A stretch of 64,000 nucleotides of DNA, from contig NW_025955017.1 of NCBI RefSeq assembly GCF_022376445.1, positions 62,001 through 126,000 on the forward strand, written 5' to 3'. Made by a program: the position numbers and the translations under genes. The notes beneath the pieces are model-generated. The model was given only the letters and a program-made list of their open reading frames with translations, did no database searches and was not told the DNA's origin. Origin of the DNA: Fomitopsis serialis. Lineage: Eukaryota > Basidiomycota > Agaricomycetes > Polyporales > Fomitopsidaceae. Numbering within the stretch: the first letter of the stretch is position 1; each line of letters begins with the position of its first letter. Shown here piece by piece: positions 1-11,324 of the stretch.

Positions 1-141
1 TCCAGACCGAAGGTAGCACAGCTGAAAAGTGAGTATTTACCATTTGACAATCAATCACATGCCTTCACTGATTGCATGAAGAGGTGACCTCTTGTAACAA
101 CCTGATTCTATCACAAGCAGGCTCGCTGACCTTCTGTCGTA

Positions 142-910
142 GTGTTCATTGTTAGTTCAATGTTCAGCATACTCTCGCAAGCCATCGTCGCCGGTCTCAC
201 CTGGTCAAGGATGTTGTTTCTTGTACGACGGCTTGGAAAGGGACAGGCTCGAGTCAACCCAAGATTATACGGTATATCATGGTTTTTTCTTCGAGACGGT
301 GCGGAAAAGTCATATTCTACTTCTTTACCGGACGGCTGATGGAAGGTTACTTCCAGGTGCTGTCTATTTCATGTACGTCCTACTCTGCCCATCTACGCAT
401 GCTGTATTCTTATCTACCTGTTGCTAGAGCAATTCTGACTCTACAGCTCGTCAACTGTCTACTCTCGTATCTTACGGTGCGATCGTGTGACCATTCGTCA
501 TAGGTTTGCATCCTCATCAGCGTTACGTCAGGATGTGTGGTTCTTCGACACTGTCTCTCAATCGTGCGTATTCCCTACATCCCTAACAGATTCTTTATGC
601 TCATTTGAGGTCTCAAAGGATTTTGATAGTCTTATTGTCGCGGCTCCTGCTCAATCTCCGGCAGGCCTCTATCCGAGACGTCAATCCGGACGAATCAGGC
701 TCCACAATCTCCCATATGCTGGGTGACCTCACCCACATATCAAGCATCGCCTTCGAACCCCGGCCTGGTGCCGGTGCAGCTGCACACGCTCCCTGCGGTA
801 ACACCGAAGAGTATGAGATGGACACGATGAACGATCTAGGCAATGACGCCGACGATACGGATCAGGCGAATGTCTACGGCGATACGGATATTCAAGAAGA
901 GCAACGGTAG
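142..910 (+). pseudogene. 3' part of a DUF6533-like basidiomycete membrane protein, probably degraded
   Basis: Pieces of a C-terminal half of a multi-span membrane protein are visible in shifting frames. A segment near 170-300 reads as a helix plus VRRLGKGQ and a FFLRDGA motif. Near 620-660 comes LSRLLLNLRQASIRD, followed by an acidic tail (EEYEMDTMNDLG) to a TAG at 908-910. In basidiomycete DUF6533-type proteins an LLRDG motif before a helix and an SRFLLNLRQ motif close to the C terminus are usual (family knowledge). The frame after the RDG motif does not continue cleanly and I found no convincing splice sites to mend it, so this may be a relic. No start is seen, and the 5' part could lie left of the window. 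Function unknown. Confidence 0.35.
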
Positions 911-1538
911 AATGGGGAGCTCCTTCATCCTCCTCGCTCTATGTGCACATTCCTGTACGGTACGGGTGTGGAGGTATATCACCGCTTCAAATCAATGCCG
1001 AAAGTATTTGTTCCTCCTGTGGCTCGGTGCGATGCCTCACGGGTACAAGCTAGCTACAAAAGTCATGGGCTCGGACAGATGCCCGAATATCCCGGCATAG
1101 TCCACTCAGCCCACCTAGGTTTCCTCCTTATTGATATTCCTTGTCAGGTTGTCTTGCTTCGCGAGGTCCAAAGACTGTTACATACGTCCTTTTCCTGCCT
1201 GGGAAAGACCAACTACACAAGTTGCCTCATTAGGCTCGACGCAGAAAAACGCCCTCAGGCGCCACTGGGGCGCTACCAACGCGCTGCACACTTGCCACAG
1301 CAAAAGTTTCGCTGACATATCATAGCGAACACCTGAATGTCCGTCGCTAACCAAAAACTTGAAGAGATACTAGCGAACACCTTGGTTCAGCATGAATAAT
1401 CAAATCATGGTGTGGCGCACCGGCCCGGAATATCGAGTGGGATCGCACATTGAGTGCATCCATTAGGTATCGAGATGTGGCATTATATAGCTGCGATGGC
1501 ATGCTACAATGCACATCAATCTGCTCTAGGACAAAGAT
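911..1538. other. Intergenic, nothing recognised
   Basis: About 630 bases between the degraded membrane-protein tail and the first AKR gene. I see no coding pattern, repeat or RNA gene. It should hold the promoter of the first AKR gene, but I could not pick a clear TATA box. Confidence 0.5.
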
Positions 1539-2849
1539 ATGACCTCGTACAGGTATCCCACTCGTCAGCTCGGTCGCAATGGCCCACTCGTCAGCGCCAT
1601 CGCTCTAGGAGTGCTTTGTATGTTGTGGTCTGTCCGCACTCTGTGAACGGCCGTGGATTGATTGTCTGTTTACAGCTTCAGCTGGAGTCTATGGAACGAG
1701 CGATGAAACCAACATCATGGCCGTTCTGTCTGCCGCGGCAGATAGAGGGCTCACGTTTTGGGACACCGCGGACATCTACGGAACGAGTACGCCCTAACCT
1801 GGTCACACATTGACCGTTCCTTCACACTATCTCTGTAGCTGAGCGCAGCATTGGCGCTTGGTTTGCGAATACGGGACGAAGGTCCGAGATCTTCCTGTCG
1901 ACAAAGTTCGGCGCTGTAATGCCTGCAGACCTGGGCGAGAAATCACCTACAAGCACCCCATCGTACATCAGGCAACGACTTCAGAATTCGTTGAAGGAGC
2001 TACAAACGGACTACATTGACCTTTTGTATCAGCACCGCGTCGACCCCAAAGTCCCAGTTGAAGGTATGGTCAGAATTGACAACCGAGCGCGCCACTGACG
2101 AAAAATTTGTCAGTCATAATGGAAACTCTTCGTCCTTACGTGGAAAGCGGGACGGTCAGATACATAGGCTTCAGTGAATGCAGCATCGACCATCTCCGAC
2201 GAGCCAAAGCTGTTCCCGGTATTGGCGAGAAGGTGATAGCCTGCCAGATAGAGTTCAGCCCCTTCGAGCGCGGTATCGAGACGTCGGGTTTCGCATCAGC
2301 GGCACGTGAAGCTGGCATAGGCATTACAGCCTACTCCGCACTTGGCAGAGGTGAGTCATGGAGAGTGAACATCGGCAGATGTACTGACGTACGCATAGGG
2401 CTGGCCACTGGCTGGTACGTGATTGAATGATACTGTCGGGCAGCCCGCACTGATGCCTGTCCAGCTACTCATCCCACGGCGACTTTGGAGAGGGCGACAT
2501 TCGCGGATTCTTCATGCCACGGTTGTCTGCGGAGAACATCGCGAAGAATCTGACCCTTGTGGAGGATTTCCGGCAAGTGGCGAACAAGTACGGCGCGACC
2601 CCTGGGCAAGTAGCACTGGCATGGCTGCTGGCTGAGCATCTCGACTTTATCCCCGTCATCTCGACCAAGAGCGTTGAGCATCTCGAGGAGAACGCCAAAG
2701 CCGCAGAGCTTGTCTTGTCCCCAGAAGACGTAAAGCAACTTCGTGTTGTTGTCGAGACAACTCCTATGCACGGCACTCGCTATCCCGACTTCTACCTCAA
2801 GACGCTTGGCATTGACAGCGCACCTCTGAGCGAGTGGAAGGGAGAGTAA
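1539..2849 (+). CDS. Aldo-keto reductase, tandem copy 1
   Basis: NADPH-dependent aldehyde/ketone reductase of the YakC-like (AKR13-type) group, expected to be cytosolic. Exon 1 opens MTSYRYPTRQLGRNGP; joins at about 1617/1676 and 1786/1839 keep frame and give FWDTADIYGT, then FLSTKFG, LLYQHRVDP, YIGFSECSIDHL and, at the end, LSEWKGE with TAA at 2847-2849. The catalytic tetrad is present: Asp and Tyr in DTADIYG, Lys in STKFG, His in YQHR. Six introns can be placed with no frame break, including one that isolates a very short exon around 2400. It is the most divergent of the three copies, with ALGVLSSAG where the others have GFGAMG, and PVISTKSVEHL where the others have PIPGS. Substrate cannot be read from sequence. 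The call to the family is strong; to a specific reaction it is not. Confidence 0.88.
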
Positions 2850-3456
2850 GCTGCCATCAGCGCAGCGGGTCAAGTGTGAGTAAGACGCTCTGTACGTCTT
2901 GCTATGTTGCTCACGATGAACCAGGGGGCCCACAAGAAGCACCGATATCGACTACCGCGTACTGTACAGAAGCTGCACCCGATCATGACCGTGACTCGGA
3001 TCTCATTGCTGTCTTCTTTGTACTACTATGGACAGTCGCACATCATTGGTGGATCATACGTGGCTGCTTACGCTGAATCTGTGTAAAGCCGGTCTAAGTT
3101 TGTCAATTCGTACGGAAGGTGCTCGTGCATCTTTCTGTGTACAGTGTAGAATCATGACAAGGGTGAGGCATCCGCAACGGTCCGTGAGCCTGGTATGGCC
3201 TGTGCGTCTTGACGCTGCTGTCTCTATCAACCTATGTAAGATAGGCGCTGCCGTCATATCGTTATCTGTGTACAGTGCCGCGAGAGTGCGTGTACCTTCG
3301 GCACGACGCATGGAGCCGCTCACGGGATGTCAGCTCCAACTCCTTGAGTCAGCAGTGCCATGCCTCAAGTGATGGCGGAGGCGAACAAAGCTAAAGGAGG
3401 CCACGGCGACGGCAGCCGTCGCAATACCACTAAGTATCTGCTAAGTCGCAGTGACA
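2850..3456. other. AKR1-AKR2 spacer
   Basis: About 600 bases between two AKR genes on the same strand. No coding signal. It contains the 3' untranslated region of copy 1 and the promoter of copy 2. Confidence 0.5.
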
Positions 3457-4785
3457 ATGGCTACGTACCCGAATCGTCCCTTGTTCCGCAATGGCCCCCT
3501 CGTCAGTGCCATCGGTTTCGGGGCCATGGGTAAGCGTTATGACCGTCAATTCATCCATGATGTGGGTAGCTGATTCTAGCCACCAGGAATCGGTTCAGTG
3601 GTTTATGGGTCTGCCGATCAAGAGGAGGCTCTGAGGACGCTTACCTACGCAGCAGATCGTGGCATCACGTTCTGGGATACTGCCGACATGTATGGGACCA
3701 GTAAGTCTTTGTCCATATACGTTGGCGTCGAGAAGCTGATTGCCGTCTGAAGGCCAGGAAGTCATTGGAAAGTGGTTCGCCGAAACGGGAAGGCGTTCTG
3801 AAATATTCCTGTGCACAAAATTTGGAGCGATGGACCTCACCCCTGGAATCCCGGACAGCACCAAGCCGAACAGCAAGCCGTCCTACATATCTCGCCAGGT
3901 CGAGAATTCTCTGAAGGATTTGAAGACTGGATGGATAGATTTGTACTACCAGCATCGTGTTGATCCCGAGGTTCCAGTCGAAGGTGGTGGCTCTGTCTCT
4001 CTTTCACAGATAAGCACTTATTGCGCACGTCATTTACAGCGGTGATGGAAGCCCTCCGTCCGTATGTTGAAAGCGGCAAGATCAAGTATATTGGCTTGAG
4101 CGAGAACAGTATCGACCACTTAAAGCGAGCAAAAGCCGTCCCAGGCGTCGGCGAGAAGGTTGTAGTTTGCCAGATGGAGTACAGCCCCTTCGAGTTGGGG
4201 ATCGAGCACAATGGCTTCGTCGCTGCTGCTCGGGAGCTTGGGATCGGTGTCGTCGCATACGCCCCTCTTGGTCGAGGTACGAGCTGTCTGTATATACAGT
4301 ATGCGTGATCGCTGACCTGTCCATGAGGCATGATGACTGGCCGGTGAGTCAACGTGCACACTAGCATTTGTGCGTAGAGAATCCCTGACCGTGTTGCAAG
4401 CTTCAAATCCCGCCACGACTTCGCCACCACTGACATTCGTCACGCATGGTTGCCTCGTTTCTCCGACGAGAATTTCCCAAAGAACCTCGAGCTCCTCGAT
4501 AAGTTCCGGGAAGTGGCGAAGAAGTACGACGCAACGGCAAGCCAGGTGGCCCTTGCTTGGATTCTAGCGGAGCACCCAGACTTCATTCCTATTCCTGGGT
4601 CTAGCAGCGTCTCGCGCCTCGAAGAGAACGCCAAAGCTGCGGAGATAACGCTGGCACAGGAGGACGTCCAGATTCTTCGCGCCGCGGTGGAGGCCGCTGA
4701 TGTTAAAGGTGGTCGGTACCCCGATAATTACAAGATAGCTGTCGATAGTGTGGCGTTGAGCGAGTGGAAGGGCGAGTCGGCCTGA
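3457..4785 (+). CDS. Aldo-keto reductase, tandem copy 2
   Basis: Paralogue of the gene before it, same family and expected role (NADPH-dependent carbonyl reduction in the cytosol). It starts MATYPNRPLFRNGP, joins to [19 protein letters not shown], and continues [54 protein letters not shown], a short exon MMTGR, then [14 protein letters not shown] and FIPIPGSSSVSRLEENAK, ending WKGESA with TGA at 4783-4785. All four AKR catalytic residues are kept. Intron positions match those of copies 1 and 3, showing tandem duplication of a spliced gene rather than retroposition. All joins are in frame. It has WILAEHPDF where copy 1 has WLLAEHLDF. Confidence 0.9.
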
Positions 4786-5359
4786 AGGGCGCTGGGGTTA
4801 CTGTCCGAGGCAGTGGTGTCCCTGATCACTTGTCACGTTTCTATCTAGCGCGCTCTTATGTCGCGCATTGCGATCATGAAACATGCATGCCAAATGACGA
4901 CGCTGAGCAATGGACAAATGCCAGTGGGCTCTTCTGCAGCGGTCTACTTCGAGAATCGAGCTTGTCATATTGATTTGAAGCTAGATTTCTAGGTGTATAC
5001 TTCCAATATACCTCGACCATGAATCACCAGTCGGGATACAACATCTAATGCTGAACCTTAACGACCGTGCCAGCGGACATACAAGAACTACGACGCCTAG
5101 GCCTACCTGATTTGGAGGTTGGCCCACGCCACGCAGGTCCGAGTCGGTGCTTGATCTTGACCGACCGGGACAAGTACGCGTCCTACTGCACCACAATGCC
5201 GAACGATGCTCTGGCTCCGAAATCAATTGCGCACGACGGACCGCAGAGTGGGACTCATGCTCGCACCATGCTGACGTTGTGGACATCGCTTTTGTATATA
5301 AACTGAGCAGCGACGAACTGGCCTGGCAGCATCGACTCGGTCGTATCAGCACTAGCAAC
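4786..5359. other. AKR2-AKR3 spacer
   Basis: About 570 bases with no gene seen. The sequence just before the next start contains TATATAAACTG (near 5296), a plausible TATA box about 60 bases upstream of the copy 3 ATG. Confidence 0.45.
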
Positions 5360-6694
5360 ATGTCTCAGTCTACATATGCTACTCGCCGCCTCGGACGCGA
5401 TGGCCCTTTGGTTAGCGCAATAGGCTTTGGAGCGATGGGTAAGTACTTATCGCGAGCTAACATCTACACAGTACGCGCATATTGACAATCGACATCCGAT
5501 GCAGGCCTTGGAGCGTTCTACGGAACAGGCATCCCTGATGAACAGGCTCACTCGCTGCTCACCTACGCCGCAGATCGTGGGGTCACTTTCTGGGACACGG
5601 CCAACATCTACGGATCGAGTAAGTCCCCCCTCCTCTGTGCTTGTGCGGCCGTGGCTGACTCTTTGCATTGGTGCAGGTGAAAGAGTGATCGGAGACTGGT
5701 TCACGAAGACCGGCAGACGATCGGAGATATTCCTCGCGACGAAGTTCAGCCGCCGGGACCCCGCTATCACTCCTGGAACTACTGGATACCTTCACGACCA
5801 ACTGGAGAAGTCGCTGCGCGAACTCAAGGCGGACTACATCGACCTTTATTACCAGCATCGCGTTGATGGTGCCCTCCCTATCGAAGGTCAGAATGTATGA
5901 ATCTCGCTCGATTGTAGACTGACTGTCTCGTCAGTGGTGCTCGAGACGCTGCGCCCGTACGTTGAGAGTGGGAAGATCAAGTACCTCGGTCTTAGTGAAT
6001 GCAGCGCAGACCATCTCCGGCGCGCCAGAAGCGTCCCGGTTATTGGAGAGAAGGTCATCGCCTGTCAAATGGAGTACAGCGCCTTCGAGGTGGAGATCGA
6101 AACAGACGGTCTCCTTGCTACGGCACGCGAGCTGGGAGTGGCTATCGTCGCCTACTCACCGCTAGGGCGAGGTAAGCAATTAGTGTCCTCGTCGTCGGTC
6201 AACGTTGCTGCATAGACTGCGGAAGGGATGATTACGGGAAGGTGAGCTATCGCTCCGTGTGGGGTCGCCGGCACATAGAATAACTGAGATGATGACTCAT
6301 TTCTCTCAGGTATAAGTCGCGGAATGACTTCCCGAAGGATGACATCCGCTTTCAATGGCTCCCCCGTTGGTCAGACGAGAACTTCCCGAAGAACTTGGCC
6401 CTGCTCGAGAAGTTCCGCGCAGTCGCGAACAAGTACGGCGCTACGCCTGGACAGGCCGCACTTGCGTGGATCCTCACAGAGAACCCTGATTTCGTCCCAA
6501 TTCCCGGATCGCGCAGCATCGAGCGTCTCGAGGAGAATGCGAAGGCCGTCGGGGTCACGCTCGCCGAGGAGGATGTGAAGGAGCTGCGGGCTGCTGTGCT
6601 GGCGGCAGAAGTGACGGGTGCGCGGTACCCGGAAGCGTACTTGAAAACACTGGCCTATGACAGCGTGCCCTTGAGTGAGTGGAAGGGCGAGTAG
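5360..6694 (+). CDS. Aldo-keto reductase, tandem copy 3
   Basis: Third intact member of the array. It begins [17 protein letters not shown], then [117 protein letters not shown] and the family ending LSEWKGE with TAG at 6692-6694. Tetrad residues are present (Asp/Tyr in DTANIYG, Lys in ATKF, His in YQHR). Seven exons, phase 1 or 2 junctions, no frame break. The upstream TATATAAA near 5296 suggests an independent promoter. The three copies are clearly diverged, so the duplication is not recent. Substrate unknown; aromatic or aliphatic aldehydes are usual for the wider family. Confidence 0.9.
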
Positions 6695-7155
6695 TTCCAT
6701 CGACCGTGACGGGACCTAAAGACAGTGTGCAAGTCGCGTTGTATCTTTGGAGTGGAAATGAAGTTTTACGAAGTGCCTTCTCCTTCGCGTTCGATTCTGC
6801 GTGTGTAGAAATGTATATCAGCACGGGAAAGACTGCGGCACTGCCACTGGCAGCACGGTATCTAGGATACTTACCTTCGCCGCGCGGTACTCACGCAGAA
6901 CCACCTGTCATCCAAGATCGTCACATAGTAGGCCTCTAGCCGTCCGTGACACAGATGGGGCACTCTATCCTTAGGCAGAGGAAGGGGAACGTTCTGTCAG
7001 TGCTTGCCAATGCACAGGCGCGGCGGCGCTCAGTGAGTAGGGTGGCGCAGATCGCAGCCCGATGGCATCAATCTCAGGTTGTCGCTCCGCCGAGTCGACG
7101 TCCGTGGCAACCGGAGCCTGAGCAGGCCACTCAAACGTTCAACATTCATGATTCA
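6695..7155. other. AKR3-GMC spacer
   Basis: About 460 bases without a gene. An open frame enters the GMC gene from 6946, but its leader is arginine-rich and unlike the family, so I start the GMC gene at 7156. Confidence 0.4.
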
Positions 7156-10058
7156 ATGGCAATCATGTTGAGCTTGAAGAGACTACAAGCCCTCGCCGAG
7201 CGCTGTAGTGCAGCTGTATTTCGCCAGCTACCAGCCCACCTGCAAGTTGCTTGCAAGTTCCAACTATTGAGACCTCTCGCCATTCTCGGTGGTCTTATCG
7301 TTGTGCTGCGCTTCGCTGTGTCGCTCTCACAGCGGACGTCCCGAGGAATCACTAGTTTGCAGCATATTGTTCGGCGACTGAAGACTGGCGAGAGGTCCGA
7401 CGCAAGTGAATATGACATAGTGATTGTAGGCGGCGGTGAGCTCATATTGTTGTCTTGCGCTAGTCGGGAAACACTGAAAAGTCAAATTCGAATGTGATAC
7501 AGGCACGGCTGGCTGTGTGCTTGCTTCCCGCTTGTCTGAGAACCGGAAGCTACGTGTCTTGCTCATTGAGGCCGGCGGCAGGTACGCACCATAGTAACGA
7601 ACTCTCAACCCAATCGTTCCTGACATACTGTGCTACCAGTTCTGCGCATAACCCCTTTTCGCGTGTTCCAGCGTTTTATCACAACCTCTACCAAACAGAG
7701 TGGGACTGGAACATATCCACCGTACCTCAAGAACACGCTGCCTCGAAACGCAAGTACTGGCCTAGAGGTGCCTTCGCTCTCTGCGTTTCTCAACCAGTTG
7801 TTCTAACTATAGCTCCACCAGGAAAGATGCTAGGAGGGTGTAAGCACACATTGCGAGAGGTATCATAACCCTGACCAAAGCATATTGTAGGCTCGTCCAT
7901 GAATGCCATGGTGTACGTTGATTCTAGGATATCAGCTGGAGCGGTACTCACTGGCATATCATACTTTTCAGCTTCCATCATGGCGCCCCTTCAGACTTCG
8001 ACGAATGGGCTTCAATGCAGAAGGGCCAAGACGGTGCTTCCGACTGGAAACATGAGAACTTCAGTAGGTACGCCCCAGTGACGACCAGAACACCCGTAGA
8101 ACACTTTGACCAACGCCACGTCCTCAGATACTTCCGGAAGTTCGAGAAGTTCCATCCGAGCAAGGACTACTCACTGGTCGACGCCACCCTCCGTGGATCA
8201 TCAGGGCCAGTGCACGGTAAAGCGGCATAATTGTGTCAGCTGTCGCCGCACTGAACTCTATTGCCGTATCAAGTGGGCTACCATGGTCATGTCTCAGATA
8301 CCACGAAGTGCTTCCTTGAGGCCTGCCACAATGCTGGAATGGAGCGTAATCCGGACCTCAACACAGAAAAGGGTACCCTCGGGTCAAGCAAAGTGCGTCA
8401 AAACTTTCGGTCCTCTGCAGCGATGTCATAAATCACCATTCATATTGATATGTGTAGACGAGTCAGTCACCCTCCGTCACATTGCTCGTGCATCCTCTAA
8501 CCAGTTTTGCAGTGACCTTCATCGACTCTCAATGCCGACGTGTGACGACAGAGTCTGCGTACCTTACCCCGGAAGTGCTTACGCGCCCGAACCTCGTCAT
8601 CGCGACTTACGCGCAGGTGACGCGCATCCTGTTTCAAACGACTGAAGGTCAAGCTCCGAGAGCAGTGGGTGTGAAGTTCAAGGATAGGACGGGAGAGTTA
8701 TTTGAGGTGAGGGCGAAGGAGGTAGTGATATCGTGAGTCATGTAGGCTCACCTTTCAGGCTGGCACTCAATTGACGATGCTTCTTCAGAGCCGGGGCCAT
8801 ACATACACCTCAAGTACGCTTCTTGTCGAACAATGCCCTCACCTCAGCTAATCAACCCTTCGCAGATCCTCATGCTTTCCGGAATCGGTCCAGCGGACCA
8901 CCTGTCCTCATTCAGCATCCCGGTGCTCGTTGACAACCCAGGCGTCGGCGCTCACCTCATGGACCATCCCGTCATCGATTTCCACTTCCGCGATAAGACC
9001 AAGTCCCGTATGTCGGCTCTGTCGTATAACCCTGCCAAGTTTGGGAAAATGGACCCAGCGCGTATCGTTAAGGGGTTGGCGTACTTCGCAGAGTACAAGT
9101 TTTGCGGGACGGGTCCGCTTACATCGAATGCGCGTCAAGTTTCCTCTTTGCTCAAAGGCAAGGATCGTTGCTGATACGATCGGTGGTGCATAGGTCCTTG
9201 AAGCCGCCGCGTTCGCACGTTCCTCCGACGCCTCCCTCTTCGCTAAGGCTGGTGTCGCTCTGCCCACGCAGGACAATCTGGAAGACTCTACGTCGGGACC
9301 AGATGCGCCGGATATCGAAATATTCTTCACGCCGGTGTCGTACATCGAGCATGTGCGGGTCTCGCTCCCACCAGGACATCACGTTGATCTCCATGCCGTC
9401 CTACTAAGGTGCTGTCCTTCTCTATTTACCTGCAGCGCTTCGTCTATCCTTGACCTGACGTGTATCCTGTCAGGCCAACAAGCACGGGCACTGTGAGATT
9501 GCAGTCAGCGAACCCGTCTGACGCGCCAGTCATTGACCCTAAGTGTGTCTCTGCCCTGATCGCCGCATATGATATGTATGGCTGAGAACAGCACAGGTAC
9601 CTCGCCACGCAACACGACATCACCGTCCTCGTCCGTGCGACCCGCCTCGTCTCGCACATAATCAACACACCTCCATTCTCGTCCTCGGTTCTCGACCCCT
9701 CCGGCTCCGCCGACGCCACGGGCCTGCTCAACCATAACCTCGCACAACAGTCGGACGCAGAGTTCGAGGCAATCATCCGCGACCGCGTCGAGACGCTGTA
9801 CCATCCGACATCTACCGCTCGGATGGCCCCAAGGGAGGACGGCGGCGTGGTCGACCCGCTCCTGCGGGTGCATGGCGTCGAGGGGCTGAGGGTGTGCGAT
9901 GCGAGCGTGTTCCCAACTATCACGAGCGGGCATACGGTAAATTCATTGCCTTACGTGGCGAGGGTTGATCTGACTGACATGGCTGGGCGTAGGCCTCACC
10001 GACAATTGCACTTGCAGAGCGAGCTGCCGATATCATTCTGGAGGCATATAGAGAATGA
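7156..10058 (+). CDS. GMC (glucose-methanol-choline) oxidoreductase with N-terminal membrane helix
   Basis: FAD-dependent alcohol oxidase/dehydrogenase of the GMC family. The N terminus ([17 protein letters not shown]) is followed by a hydrophobic helix [17 protein letters not shown], then the FAD fold: [19 protein letters not shown] and VLLIEAGG. Next come YWPRG-KMLGG-CSSMNAMV (donor GTAAGC at 7839 keeps frame and gives GGCSS where GGSSS is usual), [30 protein letters not shown], the PROSITE-like GIGPADHL, and the catalytic pair: His in YHPTSTARM and His in TSGHT. It ends [17 protein letters not shown] at 10056-10058. About a dozen exons, one with donor GTACGT at 7914. The anchor differs from the cleavable secretion signal of classical aryl-alcohol oxidases. 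It lies right after the AKR array on the same strand, which hints at linked alcohol/aldehyde metabolism (inference). Confidence 0.87.
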
Positions 10059-10490
10059 GCCCTGTATGTCGGGCCAGGCTCGAGCGTTTGTTCTTGTTTA
10101 GATATGAGACATTGGATCCAACGCCGAGCAAAGGTAGAGATTGGTTCGTTCCTAGGCGGCTTACAGAACACTAGTGTGGTGCATTGATTAGTCTTATAGG
10201 ATGCACGGTTGGATGTGCTCCACGCTCATGTATGGGTGTTCTAAACAATCAGAGCGCCATAATCATGCTAGTTGGGTAACTCGTTGTTCACAAGAGGGCC
10301 CCGACTACCAATGAGGACTCAGACGCATCGAAGATCATGGAGCCTAAAGGATTTGAAGGTGAACAAGTAGCTTTCCAAACTGCGCAGTAATCATAGATTG
10401 CATAATGATACCGCATGTGGTTGAACACAAGACGGTACTCAGGGAGACCATACGACGATATTAGACACCTAGTGAAGTCGTACGTCGACT
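10059..10490. other. Convergent 3' spacer between GMC and lectin genes
   Basis: About 430 bases holding the 3' ends of two convergent genes. No further feature seen. Confidence 0.5.
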
Positions 10491-11253
10491 TCACTCAGAC
10501 GTGAGGTCCTTGTAGAAGGACAAGCCGGCGAGGCCGTCTAAATTCAAATAACGCATGAGCGATGGCCTTCAGCTCACCAGAGATGAACTCACACTGAGTG
10601 GTCGGCTTGGCGTAGCCTCCGAATGCCATCACGTTGGCGACGTGGAAAGGCTCCCCATTGTTGGACTTGTTGCTGTTACTTACCGAAAGGCTGTGCAGGA
10701 TGCATGCATAAGCCGTGGTAAACAACGTGACTGCAGCACTTACACCTTCAACGCGGACGGCGAGGGAACTCTGGTCGAAAATGACAAAGCCGATGCTGTT
10801 GACCATCTTGCGCTTGTAAGAGTTCTGGTAGCCGGCGCGGCCGAAGACGGCGAGCAGGATTTCACTGGCTGTGGAGGCAATCAGCTAATGACGACAACAA
10901 TACGCTCGACTACGTACGTTGCAGCTCAACAACAGTAGCGCCACTGAACTGGCTGCCGTGCTCCACGGCCACGAGTTCGGTGCCGGGGCGCCTGAGCTGG
11001 TACCAGATCTTCAAGCCGTCGACCTAGTGGTGCGACGAATATTCATTAGGGGTTTATTTCATTGGTATGACTGAAACTGACAACGCACCACCTCGCCGTA
11101 AGACACTGCAACACGGCGAATGGGGTTCTGAGTGTTGACGATGAGCTGGCCTTTGAGAACCGGGGCAGTGTGGATCAGAATTGTTAGCGGAACGTCAGGA
11201 GCGGCGTCGCTCACCACCTGCGTCGGTCAACTTGAGGATGTCGTTGAAGAGGT
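10491..11253 (-). CDS. Jacalin-like lectin domain protein, start codon not visible
   Basis: Splicing five exons on the minus strand gives a single jacalin-type beta-prism domain: FNDILKLTDAGG, QLIVNTQNPIRRVAVSYGE, VDGLKIWYQLRRPG, TELVAVEHGSQFSG, EILLAVFGRAGYQNSYKRK, MVNSIGFVIFDQ, then VEG-PFHVANVMAFGGY and the ending DGLAGLSFYKDLTSE with TGA at 10491-10493. Family features are the GG start, the SYGE-VDGL strand pair, FGRAG and the GG..K terminal carbohydrate-binding loop. All introns are GT-AG (for example donors GTAAGT and GTGAGC). The reading frame can be followed back to Leu-Phe-Asn at about 11253, but no ATG lies between there and a TATA box about 65 bases further up. So either initiation is at a non-AUG codon, an unseen upstream exon exists, or the start has been lost. 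Probable role: sugar binding, perhaps defence or self-recognition. Confidence 0.72.
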
Positions 11254-11315
11254 GGGAATTTCAGTGAGGGATAGAAGTGAGTTGAGCCGATGAGGGCGAG
11301 GGACAGTGCCCAGTC

Positions 11316-11324
11316 CTATATACT
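11316..11324 (-). promoter_or_regulatory. TATA box of the lectin gene
   Basis: Minus-strand GTATATAGG, 63-70 bases upstream of the first recognisable lectin codon. A transcript starting 25-35 bases below it would have a leader too short for a further upstream coding exon. Confidence 0.45.

Noticed and set aside
7830..7900. Apparent frameshift in the GMC gene between GG and SSMN
   Set aside because: Choosing donor GTAAGC instead of GTGTAAG restores the frame as GGCSSMN, so no break is needed.
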